Positions 46,416 to 54,960 of a DNA stretch of 64,000 nucleotides are shown here, in pieces; position 1 is the stretch's first letter, and every line of letters begins with the position of its first letter. The notes beneath the pieces were generated by a model. The model was not told where the DNA came from. It did not search any database and saw only the letters and a program-made list of their open reading frames with translations. The DNA lies in NCBI RefSeq assembly GCF_041320665.1, contig NZ_CP166730.1:2852001-2916000 (forward strand). Reading direction: 5' to 3'. Source of the DNA: Comamonas sp. GB3 AK4-5 (GTDB lineage Bacteria; Pseudomonadota; Gammaproteobacteria; Burkholderiales; Burkholderiaceae_C). The position numbers and the translations under genes were made by a program.

Positions 46416-46849
46416 CCTACCCCATCCAGAAGACCGCTGCCGAATGGCAGGCCCTGCTGCAAGCCAAAAAGGCCGAGGCCGTGGCCTACGAGGTCACGCG
46501 CCATGCCGCCACCGAGCGCGCTTTTACCGGCAAGTACGAGCAGCATTGGGCCGACGGCAGCTACCACTGCATGTGCTGCGGCGCCAAGCTTTTTGATTCC
46601 GCCACCAAGTTCGACGCCGGCTGTGGCTGGCCCAGCTTCCACCAGGCCGAACCCGAGGCCATCACCGAAATCGTGGACCGCAGCCACGGCATGGTGCGCG
46701 TGGAAACCGTGTGCAGCCGCTGCGGCGCCCACCTGGGCCATGTGTTTGAAGATGGCCCCCAACCCACCGGCCTGCGCTATTGCATGAACTCCGCTTCTCT
46801 GGAATTCCTGGATGACAGCGAGCTGCCTCCCGAGCTGAAGCAAGGCTGA
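46412..46849 (+). CDS. msrB: Peptide-methionine (R)-S-oxide reductase MsrB
   Basis: Repair enzyme of 145 residues that reduces Met-R-sulfoxide in proteins. Zinc-binding Cys pairs are in CMCCGAKLF and [12 protein letters not shown]; the catalytic Cys124 is in [17 protein letters not shown] is also typical. It has no signal peptide, so it is cytoplasmic. The ATG overlaps the selO stop by the ATGA arrangement. Confidence 0.96.
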
Positions 46850-47004
46850 AGCCTGCCCCGCCCCGCCCTGCCCTGCCCACACCAAGCCAGCCATTGCAGC
46901 GCCGGCAAATCCCCGTCACGCATGAGACATGGCTGCAGGGCTTTTGGACTGTGGCATGCTGCAGTGTTTTGTAATGTGCCCCTCTGGCGCTCCCGCATCG
47001 TTTC

Positions 47005-47631
47005 ATGAAACTGCTGCTCGACTTCTTCCCCATCATCCTGTTCTTTGTGGCCTTCAAGGTCTGGGGCATTTACACGGCCACGGCCGTGGCCATCGTAGCC
47101 ACCGTGCTGCAGATCGGCTATTTGCGCTTCAAGACCGGCAAGGTCGAACCCATGCAATGGATCAGCCTGGGCGTGATCGTCTTATTCGGCGGATCTACGC
47201 TGCTGACGCACAGCGAAGCTGTCATTCAATGGGTGTCGCAATATGACGCGGCGACAGCAGAAACGCTGCACAGAAACAGTGAAAACTTCATCAAATGGAA
47301 GCCCACGGTGCTGTACTGGCTCATGGGCGGCGCACTGTTGGTGGGCCAGCTGTTCTTCAAGAAGAACTTCATCAAAAGCCTGATGGGCGCGCAAATGCAG
47401 CTGCCCGACGCAGCCTGGCGCGGCATGTGCTGGAGCTGGACCGGCTTCTTCGCCGCCATGGGCGTGCTCAATCTGTGGGTGGCCTATAACTTCGACACCG
47501 ACACCTGGGTCAACTTCAAGCTGTTTGGCGGCATGGGGCTGATGCTGGTCTTTGTGCTGGGCCAGGCCCTTTATCTGAGCCGCCACATGAAGGACGCGAC
47601 CTCCGACTCCAAGCAGGATCCGCAGCCATGA
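47005..47631 (+). CDS. yciB: Inner-membrane septation protein A family (YciB)
   Basis: Membrane protein of 208 residues with five to six hydrophobic segments. YciB landmarks are [45 protein letters not shown] and WVNFKLFGG. Usual members are about 180 residues; the excess is a hydrophilic insert of about 22 residues ([20 protein letters not shown]...) between the second and third core parts. YciB takes part in envelope and division processes in E. coli. Its stop overlaps the BolA-like start. Confidence 0.93.
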   Translation: MKLLLDFFPIILFFVAFKVWGIYTATAVAIVATVLQIGYLRFKTGKVEPMQWISLGVIVLFGGSTLLTHSEAVIQWVSQYDAATAETLHRNSENFIKWKPTVLYWLMGGALLVGQLFFKKNFIKSLMGAQMQLPDAAWRGMCWSWTGFFAAMGVLNLWVAYNFDTDTWVNFKLFGGMGLMLVFVLGQALYLSRHMKDATSDSKQDPQP

Positions 47632-47897
47632 GCGCCCCGTCCTTTACCACCGCAGCGCTGGAGCAGCGCCTGCGCCAGCACCTGACGCCCACGCAGTTGG
47701 AAGTCATCGATGAAAGCCACCAGCATGCCGGCCACGCCGGCGCCAATGGCACGGGCTTTGGCACGCATTTTCGGGTGCGCATTGCCAGCCCGCTGTTTGA
47801 TGGCAAGAGCCGCGTGACACGCCATAGGCTTGTGTATGATTCCCTGCAAGACTTGATGGACCAGGGCCTGCATGCCCTGGCCATCGAAGTGTTGTAG
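47628..47897 (+). CDS. BolA family protein
   Basis: 89-residue protein of the BolA fold. It has an N-terminal helix ([13 protein letters not shown]), the HAGHAG segment with the conserved His residues, and the family's [25 protein letters not shown] end. BolA proteins work with monothiol glutaredoxins in iron-sulfur trafficking or in stress regulation. It overlaps yciB by four bases (ATGA). The subtype is not resolved. Confidence 0.92.
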   Translation: MSAPSFTTAALEQRLRQHLTPTQLEVIDESHQHAGHAGANGTGFGTHFRVRIASPLFDGKSRVTRHRLVYDSLQDLMDQGLHALAIEVL

Positions 47898-47972
47898 TTG
47901 CCGGCATTTCACCCTCCAAGCCCCGCTGCGCTGCCGGCCGGCGGGCTCATTTTTTTCCTTTGTGGAACCCGC

Positions 47973-48758
47973 ATGAAAAAACAGCTCTTGTCCAGTCTTG
48001 TGACCGCGGCCCTGTTGGGCACGATGGCCTTTTCGGCATCGGCCCAGAACCTGGCCGTCGTCAACGGCAAGCCTGTGCCCAAGGAGCGCGCCGAAGTGCT
48101 CAAGCAGCAGCTGGAACGCTCCGGCCGCCCGGTGCCCGCCGAAATGGAAGACCAGATCAAGGATGAAGTGATCGCCCGCGAAATCTTCATGCAAGAAGCC
48201 AACCGCCGTGGCCTGGCTGCTTCGCCCGAGTACCGCCAGCAGATGGAACTGGCCCGCGAGACGATTCTGATCCGCGAGCTGTTCACCGACTTCCAGAAGA
48301 AGAACCCCGTCACCGACGCCGACATCAAGGCCGAGTACGACAAGTTCGCCTCTGCCAGCGAAGCCAAGGAATTCCACGCCGCCCACATCCTGGTGGAGTC
48401 GGAAGACCGCGCCAAGGCCATCATTGCCGAAGTCAAGGGCGGCAAGAAGTTTGAAGACATCGCCAAGAAGGAGTCCAAGGACCCCGGATCCGGCGCCCAA
48501 GGCGGCGACCTGGGCTGGGCCAATGCCTCCACTTATGTGCCCGAGTTCAACGAAGCCATGGTCAAGCTGGACAAGGGCCAGATGACCGATGCGCCGGTCA
48601 AGAGCCAGTTTGGCTGGCATGTGATCCGCGTGCTGGAAACCCGCCAGGCCCAGCTACCTGCGCTGGAAGAGGTCAAGCCCCAGATCGCCCAGCAACTGGA
48701 ACAGCAAAAGCTGATGAAGTTCCAGGACGATCTGCGCGCCAAGGCCAAGATCCAGTAA
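47973..48758 (+). CDS. Periplasmic parvulin-type peptidylprolyl isomerase
   Basis: 261 residues with a signal peptide of about 24 residues (ending SASAQ). The N-terminal SurA-like helical part (about 25-135) is followed by a PpiC/rotamase domain with HAAHILVESEDRAKAIIAEV, DPGSGAQGGDLGWANASTYVPEF and SQFGWHVIRVLE, all standard for active parvulins. It helps fold exported proteins. ATG 47973 is used; a GC-rich stretch with TTTTTTT lies just upstream (47935-47957) and could end the yciB-bolA transcript. Confidence 0.93.
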   Translation: MKKQLLSSLVTAALLGTMAFSASAQNLAVVNGKPVPKERAEVLKQQLERSGRPVPAEMEDQIKDEVIAREIFMQEANRRGLAASPEYRQQMELARETILIRELFTDFQKKNPVTDADIKAEYDKFASASEAKEFHAAHILVESEDRAKAIIAEVKGGKKFEDIAKKESKDPGSGAQGGDLGWANASTYVPEFNEAMVKLDKGQMTDAPVKSQFGWHVIRVLETRQAQLPALEEVKPQIAQQLEQQKLMKFQDDLRAKAKIQ

Positions 48759-48778
48759 GCAAGACTTCTTGCTCGCAC

Positions 48779-48808
48779 AAAAACGCGGCCATGGTGCCGC
48801 GTTTTCTT
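48779..48808 (+). terminator. Intrinsic terminator after the parvulin gene
   Basis: AAAACGCGGC (48780-48789), six-base loop, GCCGCGTTTT (48796-48805), then more T. A-run and T-run on both sides, so probably active in both directions. Confidence 0.85.
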
Positions 48809-48899
48809 TTGCCGCATTTTTTTGCCACGTTTGTGATGGGCTCCACGCAGCCGGCCCAACGGCGGCCCTGGCCGCCGCGCAGCTTTCTAGCATGCAGGC

Positions 48900-49487
48900 A
48901 TGCGCACCACCCTCACCGCCTTGCTGGCCCTGCTGGTCCATGTCTTGCCGCTGCAGGCACAGGGGCAGACGATTTACCGCTGCGGCAACAGCTACTCCCA
49001 AACGCCTTGCGCCGGCGGCCATGCCGTGGACGATGTGCTCAGCACCTTGCATGGCAGCACCCAGGCCGCACCGGGCCAGGCCACGGTTTATCTGTGCCAG
49101 GGCCAGGGCGGCGGCCAGTTCTGGTCACACGCGCATTGCGCCCAGCACCAGGCGCTGATCGAGCGCATGGAAACCGTGCCCGCCAGCCTGCCCTGGCCAC
49201 AACAGGTGCAGCAGGCCCAGCGCCAATGGGAGCAAGCCCTCAAGCTGACCGCCACCGCCACGCCAGGGCCGCACCCCGGCAGCCGGCGCGGCAGCGAAGC
49301 GGCCCATGCCAGCCGCGTGGCCCAGCAGTCCAGCCAGCGTGAAACCCGCCACGCTGCGGCCTGCAGCAAGCTCCAGGCCCGCATGGCGCAGCTGGACAGC
49401 CAGACCGCGAGCAGCGCCGCCAGCCAGGACAGGCAACGCAAGGCACGCCGCAAGGCGGAGGATGCCTACCGCCAACAAGGCTGCTAG
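48900..49487 (+). CDS. Exported Cys/Gln-rich protein, DUF4124-like N-terminus
   Basis: 195 residues with a signal peptide of about 22 residues. The mature start TIYRCGNSYSQTPCAGG resembles DUF4124-type modules, which hold short Cys-containing segments. The middle has further Cys residues (CQGQGGGQFWSHAHC), and the C-terminal half is a charged Gln/Arg/Ala coiled-coil-like region ending in Cys. Function unknown; periplasmic. The stop codon TAG is the first part of an 11-bp inverted repeat that bounds the octamer-repeat block. Confidence 0.7.
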   Translation: MRTTLTALLALLVHVLPLQAQGQTIYRCGNSYSQTPCAGGHAVDDVLSTLHGSTQAAPGQATVYLCQGQGGGQFWSHAHCAQHQALIERMETVPASLPWPQQVQQAQRQWEQALKLTATATPGPHPGSRRGSEAAHASRVAQQSSQRETRHAAACSKLQARMAQLDSQTASSAASQDRQRKARRKAEDAYRQQGC

Positions 49488-49689
49488 AGCCGCTCACACA
49501 AGCCTCGATACGTCGTTGCTCAGCCTTGTCGTACCTCTGTACCTCTGTACCTCTGTACCTCTGTACCTCTGTACCTCTGTACCTCTGTACCTCTGTACCT
49601 CTGTACCTCTGTACCTCTGTACTGCCAGCGGCCTCACGCCTCGTCTCGACCGCAAACCTACGGTTTACTGGCTCATGGGAGCGGCTCTA
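49485..49689. mobile_element. 205-bp block bounded by 11-bp inverted repeats, carrying a VNTR
   Basis: TAGAGCCGCTC (49485-49495) and GAGCGGCTCTA (49679-49689) are perfect inverted copies. Between them lies an 11-copy octamer array. No gene or transposase is inside. It may be a small non-autonomous insertion or a large hairpin. Confidence 0.5.
49531..49622 (+). repeat. Octanucleotide tandem array (GTACCTCT, 11 copies)
   Basis: Eleven perfect GTACCTCT units (49531-49618) and a partial GTAC. The perfect identity of all units implies recent or continuing slippage. It lies about 200 bp before the dctP-type gene; an open frame runs through it but the real protein begins later at 49825. Confidence 0.95.
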
Positions 49690-49824
49690 AAACGCACTGC
49701 ACCTGCCGTGTTCTGCCCTGCGGAGCAACCCGCGATTGCACTGACAAGGGCATTCCCCACTCGCGCATGCCATGCGCCTCTCCAGAATGGGGCTCCACCT
49801 GTTGAGGCTTTCTCTGGAGACACC

Positions 49825-50814
49825 ATGCAGCTTTCGAAGATCACCTGGTGCGTTTGTTTGAGCCTGGGCTTTGGCCTCGGCCTGATGGCCACCAGCGGCG
49901 CACAGGCGCAGACCACGATGCGCATCAGCATCTCGGTGGCGCAGAACTCCCACCAGGGTGTGGCCATAGACACTTTTGCCAAGGAGGTGGAGCAGCGCAC
50001 GGGTGGACGCTACAAGGTGCAGACCTTCTACAACGGCTCTCTGGGCGGCGAGCGTGAATCCATAGAGGCGGTGCAGCTGGGCACCCAGGAGCTGGCCTTC
50101 AGCTCCAGCGGCCCGGTGCCCAATTTCGTGCCCGAAACCAAGATCCTGGACGTGCCCTTTCTGTTCCGCGACAAGACCCATGCCCGCGCCGTGCTCGACG
50201 GCCCCATAGGCCAGGAGTTGCTGGCCAAGTTCGACAGCAAGGGCTTCAAGGCCCTGGCCTGGGCCGAGAACGGCTTCCGCCATGTCACCAACAGCAAGCG
50301 GGCGGTGAACACGCCCGAAGACCTCAAGGGCCTGAAGCTGCGCACCATGGAGAACCCGGTGCACATCCAGGCCTACAAGGCCCTGGGCATCATCACCACG
50401 CCCATGGCCTTTCCCGAGGTGTTCACCGCCCTGCAGCAGGGCACGGTGGATGGCCAGGAAAACCCCCTGCCCGTCATCACCTCGGCCAAGTTCGACCAAG
50501 TGCAAAAATACCTGTCGCTGACCGGCCATGTCTACTCGCCCTGCATTCTGGTGATGAACAAGGCCAGCTTCGACAAGCTCAGCGCGGCCGACAAGCAGGC
50601 TTTTGCCGAAGCCGCCAAAGTGGCCACCAAGGCCAACCGCGCCCGCGTGGACGAGGATGACGCCAAGGGCGTGGCCGAGTTGCGCGCCAAGGGTATGCAA
50701 GTGGTGGAGAACGTGGACAAGGCCAAGTTTGTGGCCGTGCTGGCCAAGACCAATGCCGAGTTTGAAAAGCAGTTCGGCAAGGCCAATATGGACCGCATCC
50801 GCGACTACAAGTGA
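49825..50814 (+). CDS. TRAP transporter solute-binding protein (DctP family)
   Basis: Periplasmic binding protein of 329 residues for a tripartite importer of organic acids. Signal peptide of about 28 residues (ending GAQAQ). DctP features: NGSLGGERESIEAVQLGTQELAF, LPFLFRD-like DVPFLFRDKTHA, the KGLKLRTMENPVHIQAYKALG segment with the conserved Arg that binds carboxylate, and GTVDGQENPL. GGAG lies before ATG 49825. The open frame upstream crosses the octamer array and is not part of the gene. First of dctP-Q-M; the ligand is unknown but probably a C4- or related acid. Confidence 0.94.
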   Translation: MQLSKITWCVCLSLGFGLGLMATSGAQAQTTMRISISVAQNSHQGVAIDTFAKEVEQRTGGRYKVQTFYNGSLGGERESIEAVQLGTQELAFSSSGPVPNFVPETKILDVPFLFRDKTHARAVLDGPIGQELLAKFDSKGFKALAWAENGFRHVTNSKRAVNTPEDLKGLKLRTMENPVHIQAYKALGIITTPMAFPEVFTALQQGTVDGQENPLPVITSAKFDQVQKYLSLTGHVYSPCILVMNKASFDKLSAADKQAFAEAAKVATKANRARVDEDDAKGVAELRAKGMQVVENVDKAKFVAVLAKTNAEFEKQFGKANMDRIRDYK

Positions 50815-50943
50815 GGACTGATGGCGGGGCACGGGGTCTTTCTTCCCTGTGCCCCGCCTGCTCTTTTTTCGCCCAGCGCCTCTGTTTTGATAGCTGCCCA
50901 CGCAGACACGCCAAGCGCTTGCGACCTGTTTGACTGCACATCC

Positions 50944-51438
50944 ATGAAAAACGCCCTGCTTTCCCTGGAGCGCTGGACCACGGCCTGCGCCATGGCCGGC
51001 GCCTGCGCCATGCTGGCCCTGGCCGCGCTGCTGGGCATGTTCCAGATCCTGATGCGCTTTGTACTGGAGCAGCCCGCAGAGTGGACCGAGGTGCTGATCC
51101 GCTTCAGCCTGATCTGGATGGTGTTTCTGGCCATTCCCATGGCCTTTCGCCAAGGTGCCATGGTCAGCGTGGATGTGCTGCACCGCTGGAGCCCGCCCCG
51201 TATACGCCGCCTGCTGGAATACCTGGTGTGCACGGCCTCGCTGCTGTTGATGGCGGTGCTGATGTACTGGGGCTGGGACTATGCCCAGCGCGGCAGCGTG
51301 CAAACCATGGCGGGGCTGGAATCGGTCTCCATGTTCTGGGCCTATGTGGCCGTGCCCGTGGGCGCCCTGTTCAGCGTGCCTGGGATTCTGGGCAATCTGC
51401 TCGATCCCCAACGCAACGAGCTGGAGACCGCGCAATGA
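50944..51438 (+). CDS. TRAP transporter small permease (DctQ family)
   Basis: Inner-membrane protein of 164 residues with four segments and the family's AEWTEVLIRFSLIWMVFLA and RQGAMVSVDVLHRWSPP. It pairs with the DctM subunit. ATG 50944 is used. A short motif (TTTGATAGCTGCC to CAAGCGCTTG) lies just upstream near 50887-50919 and is a reversed copy of the interspersed motif at 2742-2792. It overlaps dctM by four bases. Confidence 0.92.
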   Translation: MKNALLSLERWTTACAMAGACAMLALAALLGMFQILMRFVLEQPAEWTEVLIRFSLIWMVFLAIPMAFRQGAMVSVDVLHRWSPPRIRRLLEYLVCTASLLLMAVLMYWGWDYAQRGSVQTMAGLESVSMFWAYVAVPVGALFSVPGILGNLLDPQRNELETAQ

Positions 51439-52712
51439 CCCCTGTGATGCTTCTCACCATGGTGGTCTGCTTTGCGCTGACCATCTCTGTGGCCGTCTCC
51501 ATCGGCCTGGCCTCCATCTTCGGCATACAGGCCAGCGGCGCGCCCATGCTGATCTCGGCCAAGGAGATGTTCTCCGCCATCAACCGGTTTCCGCTGGCCG
51601 CCATTCCGTTTTTCATCCTGGCTGGCAATCTGATGGAAACCGGCGGCATTTCGCGCCGGTTGGTGGAGTTTGCCAAGAGCATTGTGGGCGGCGTGCAAGG
51701 CGGCCTGCCCATGACCTGCGTGCTTACCTGCATGATTTTTGCCGCGGTCTCGGGCTCGTCCGTGGCCACCACCTTTGCCATTGGCGCCATTTTGATTCCG
51801 GCCCTGATCAAGCATGGCTACCCCACCAGCTATGCGGCCGCGCTGCAGGCCACCAGCGCCGAGCTGGGCGTGATCATTCCGCCCTCCATCCCCATGATTC
51901 TGTACGGCGTCAGCGCCGAGGTCTCGATTGGCGAGCTCTTCATCGCCGGCTTTGGCCCCGGCATTTTGATCAGCCTGGCGCTGATGGCCTTTGTCTGGGC
52001 CTATTGCAAATACAAGGGCTGGGGCAAAAACGACGGCGTGGGTCGCATGCCTTTTGGCCGTGCCCTGCTGCAGGCCGGCTGGGCGCTGCTGATGCCCGTC
52101 ATCATTCTGGGCGGCATTTACGGCGGGGTGTTCACGCCCACCGAGGCCTCGGCAGTGGCGGTCTTCTACGCCCTGGTGGTGGGCATGGGGATTTACCGCG
52201 AGATCAGGCCGCGCGATCTGTATGCCATCTTGCGCAAATCGGCCATGTCTTCGGCGGTGATCATGTTCATCATCGCCAACGCCGGCCTGTTTGCCTTTTT
52301 GATCACCCGCGCCGGCGTACCCGAGGCCATAGGCCATTGGCTGCAGCAGGTGCTGCAAAGCCCGGCCATGTTTTTGCTGGGGGTGAATGCGGCGCTGTTC
52401 ATCATCGGCATGTTCATCGAAACCAGCGCCGCCATCATTGTGCTGGCCCCCATACTCGCCCCCGTGGCTGCGCATTTCGGTGTGGACCCGGTGCATTTTG
52501 GCCTGATCATGGTGGTGAATCTGGCCCTGGGCATGATCACCCCGCCCTTTGGCGTCAACCTGTTTGCGGCCTGCACGGTGGCCCGCATTTCGCTGGACCG
52601 CATCATTCACCACCTGCTGCCTTTTGTGGCGGTGATTTTGCTGTGCCTGATGGTGATTACCTATGTGCCTGGCATCTCCCTCGGCCTGCGTGATCTGGTT
52701 TATGGCAGATAA
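51435..52712 (+). CDS. TRAP transporter large permease (DctM family)
   Basis: Sodium-driven permease of 425 residues with about 12 segments. Family marks: FFILAGNLMETGGISRRLVEFAKSIVGG, SGSSVATTFAIGAILIPALIKHGY, TSAELGVIIPPSIPMILYG, and the C-terminal copy GMITPPFGVNLFAA. The start overlaps the small permease stop (ATGA). The three genes form one operon with the binding protein; a downstream acyl-CoA ligase on the other strand may act on related acids. Confidence 0.94.
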   Translation: MTPVMLLTMVVCFALTISVAVSIGLASIFGIQASGAPMLISAKEMFSAINRFPLAAIPFFILAGNLMETGGISRRLVEFAKSIVGGVQGGLPMTCVLTCMIFAAVSGSSVATTFAIGAILIPALIKHGYPTSYAAALQATSAELGVIIPPSIPMILYGVSAEVSIGELFIAGFGPGILISLALMAFVWAYCKYKGWGKNDGVGRMPFGRALLQAGWALLMPVIILGGIYGGVFTPTEASAVAVFYALVVGMGIYREIRPRDLYAILRKSAMSSAVIMFIIANAGLFAFLITRAGVPEAIGHWLQQVLQSPAMFLLGVNAALFIIGMFIETSAAIIVLAPILAPVAAHFGVDPVHFGLIMVVNLALGMITPPFGVNLFAACTVARISLDRIIHHLLPFVAVILLCLMVITYVPGISLGLRDLVYGR

Positions 52713-52726
52713 CGCCAAGCAAGACT

Positions 52727-52836
52727 CTTCGTTTTCAGGCGCCCATACAGCGTCTCATGCGGTGTTGCTTGCCCTTGCCGTACAAATGTACTGTCATCGG
52801 GCGCGCGCCTAGCCTGAGACGCTGTCTGGGCGTTGG
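52727..52836 (+). repeat. Palindromic intergenic repeat family A, copy 3
   Basis: 110 bp, begins CTTCGTTTTCAGGCGCCCAT like the 37.9-kb copy. Arms CGCCCATACAGCGTCTCA and TGAGACGCTGTCTGGGCG pair with one mismatch; arm changes are compensated (TCTCA with TGAGA), which shows that pairing has been kept while sequence drifted. Lies 14 bp after the dctM stop. Confidence 0.85.
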
Positions 52837-52922
52837 GGCTGTGTATTCCGCGCCCGCAGCGCTGCGGAGGCCCACTCCGGCACCCACTCCATCCCATCAG
52901 GATTTTTATGCTGGCGATGCCA

Positions 52923-54539
52923 TCACGCCACGCACAGATCGGGTTGGCACAGCAAATGCTTCTGGATTTTTCCGCTGGTGGTCTTGGGCAGCTCCTGCAC
53001 AAAGTGGTAGGCGCGTGGGCGCTTGTAGCCGGCCAGGCGATCGCCGTGAACCAGAAAGCCATCGAGCTGTTCGGCGGTGAGCGCCGCACCGGGCTTGGCC
53101 ACCACATAGGCGGCCACCACCTGGCCCCAACGTGCGTCTTTCTCGCCCACCACCGCCGCTTCGAATACATCGGGGTGTTCGATCAAGGCGTCTTCCACCT
53201 CGCGCGGGTAGACGTTCTCGGCGCCGGAATTGATCATGTAGTCGATGCGGTCGCGTATCCACAGATAGCCGTCGCCATCGATATGACCCAGATCGCCCGT
53301 GTGGTACCAGCCATGGGCCAGGGCCTTGGCATTGGCCTCCGGGCGGTTCAGATAGCCAGCCATCATGCAGGGGCCTCGCACCAGGATTTCACCCACCTCG
53401 CCCACGGCGCAGGGCTCCAATGGGTCGCTGGGCGCACCGTCCTCACGCACGCGGGCCACCAGCAGGTCATGGTTCAACGAGGGCAGCCCGGCCGAGCCGG
53501 CGTGGCTCAGCTGTTCATGCGGGTACAGCACCGACATGCAAGGCCCCATCTCCGTGGTGCCAAAGACCTGCACCAGGCCCGAGCCCACCTGGCGCGTCCA
53601 TTCGCGGATCAGGTGCGGGGCCATGGAGGCACCGCCGTATTCCACCAGCCGCAGCGATGTCAGCTGGCGCTGGGCCAGCGCGGGCTCGTTGAGCAGCATG
53701 GTGACCATGGTGGGCGCGGCAAAGAAAAACGTGACCTTTTCCTGCTCGATCAGGCGCAGGGCATCGGCCGCATCAAAGCGGCGCTGCAGCACCTGGGTGG
53801 CGCCCACCTGCAGCCGTGGCAAAAAGCTGGTGTGCAGCTCGGCCGTGTGATTGAGCGGCGCCAGGGACAGGCCCACATCCTCGCGGCGGAACTGCATCAC
53901 CTGGTGCATCATGGCGTTGTGCGCCAGCTTGCTGCGGTGGGTGTGCAGCACGCCCTTGGGCCGGCCGGTGGTGCCGCTGGTGTACATCAGAATGCAGGGC
54001 TCATCCTCGCCCACCTGCACAGCGACCGGCGTCGCGGGCTGCGGGGCTGCCAACGCATCCAGGCGGGCCGTGGCAAAGCCGGGCGCCATATCCGGGTCGG
54101 CATAAATCCAGTGCGGCAGCTGCGGCAGCAGATCCCGGGCTTTTTCCACCACGGCCGCGCCCTCTTGCTCAAACACCAGGGCCTTGGCGCCACCGTCTTG
54201 CAAGATAAAGGCCAGCTCCTGGGCCGCCAGCCGATAGTTGATGGGATTGAAGATGGCGCCCAGCCGCGCCGCAGCCAGCAGGGTGAAGACAAAGGCCGGC
54301 GTGTTGTACAAAAACGCGGCCACCACATCGCCCCGGCCAATGCCCAGCTGCTGCAGGCCATGGGCATGGCGGTTGACTTCGGCGTCGAGCTGGGCATAGC
54401 TCCAGGCCCGGCGGCCCTGGGCATCCGAGACCACGATGGCCTCTTTGTGCGGCAGATAGCGCGCCGGCCAGGCCAGCGTATTGCCCAGTGTCAATGCACT
54501 GCGTTGGACCTGGCCTTGAGAAATTTTTTGTGTATTCAC
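52923..54539 (-). CDS. Acyl-CoA ligase / AMP-dependent synthetase
   Basis: Adenylate-forming acid:CoA ligase of 538 residues. P-loop MYTSGTTGRPKGVLHTHR near 185, FGTTEMGPCMS (A5), GWYHTGDLGHIDGDGYLWIRDRIDYMINSGAENVYPREVE (A7-A8; the hinge region) and the A10 lysine in LPKTTSGKIQKHLL. The start is GTG 54539 with GGAG nine bases before it; no ATG is near. TATACT on the minus strand (54578-54583) may be its -10 box. It converges on the TRAP genes. The chain preference is unknown. Confidence 0.92.
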   Translation of the reverse strand: MNTQKISQGQVQRSALTLGNTLAWPARYLPHKEAIVVSDAQGRRAWSYAQLDAEVNRHAHGLQQLGIGRGDVVAAFLYNTPAFVFTLLAAARLGAIFNPINYRLAAQELAFILQDGGAKALVFEQEGAAVVEKARDLLPQLPHWIYADPDMAPGFATARLDALAAPQPATPVAVQVGEDEPCILMYTSGTTGRPKGVLHTHRSKLAHNAMMHQVMQFRREDVGLSLAPLNHTAELHTSFLPRLQVGATQVLQRRFDAADALRLIEQEKVTFFFAAPTMVTMLLNEPALAQRQLTSLRLVEYGGASMAPHLIREWTRQVGSGLVQVFGTTEMGPCMSVLYPHEQLSHAGSAGLPSLNHDLLVARVREDGAPSDPLEPCAVGEVGEILVRGPCMMAGYLNRPEANAKALAHGWYHTGDLGHIDGDGYLWIRDRIDYMINSGAENVYPREVEDALIEHPDVFEAAVVGEKDARWGQVVAAYVVAKPGAALTAEQLDGFLVHGDRLAGYKRPRAYHFVQELPKTTSGKIQKHLLCQPDLCVA

Positions 54540-54683
54540 CAACTTCGTCTCCCTGAACTCTTCGAAATTGGTATCCGAGTATAGGGAGCGTTTCAGAGCG
54601 TTTGCATCTATGCATATGCCGACCGCCCCCCGCAAACACCCGGTAGGCGGCCGGCCAGCGCCCGGATATACTGCGCCGGATTC
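54540..54683. other. Divergent promoter region for ligase and gcv operon
   Basis: 144 bp. A minus-strand TATACT (54578-54583) and a plus-strand TATACT (54667-54672) are candidate -10 boxes for the ligase and for the riboswitch/gcv transcript. No clear -35 boxes were found. Confidence 0.45.
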
Positions 54684-54900
54684 GTCAGGAGAGCGCACCC
54701 GGCCGCAGGCCCAGCTGGTGCCGCCGAAGGCGCAGGGGCAACCCCAAACGCTCAGGCAAAAGGACTGACAGCCGCCCGCCGCATTGCCTGCGGGCGTACC
54801 TTGTTGGAGAGAGACGCGGGTGGTGGCACCCCGTCCACCGAAGGAGCAACCCCAAGGCCCAGAGGCTGCGGGCGAATCTCTCAGGTAAAGCGGACAGCAG
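54684..54900 (+). promoter_or_regulatory. Tandem glycine riboswitch (gcvT motif)
   Basis: Two glycine aptamers in series. Aptamer 1 (54684-54769) has GGAGAGCGC, the core CCGAAGGCGCAGGGGCAACC and the end CTCAGGCAAAAGGACTGAC. Aptamer 2 (54802-54900) has GGAGAGAGACGCGG, CCGAAGGAGCAACCCCAAGG and TCTCAGGTAAAGCGGACAGC. Both conserved cores match the known motif. It lies in the leader of the glycine cleavage operon, where it normally switches on expression when glycine is plentiful. Confidence 0.96.
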
Positions 54901-54911
54901 GGCCAGGCGCT

Positions 54912-54960
54912 GGTGGCAGAGCCACCGGCATTCCCATTGGCTTTGCATTCCACCTCCTTC
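54912..54960 (+). promoter_or_regulatory. Putative expression platform of the glycine riboswitch
   Basis: GGTGGC-AGA-GCCACC (54912-54926) is a perfect small hairpin. CTCCTTC (54954-54960), directly before the gcvT ATG, is complementary to GAAGGAG (54840-54846) in the core of aptamer 2. No Shine-Dalgarno precedes gcvT. The 7-bp pairing might link ligand binding to start-site access; inferred, not proven. Confidence 0.4.

Noticed and set aside
49531..49622. Octamer array as a CRISPR
   Set aside because: Units are 8 bp with no spacers and no cas genes are present.
49306..49824. N-terminal extension of the TRAP binding protein through the octamer array
   Set aside because: The real signal peptide and ribosome site are at 49825; the upstream part is repeated SVPLYLCT sequence produced by the VNTR.
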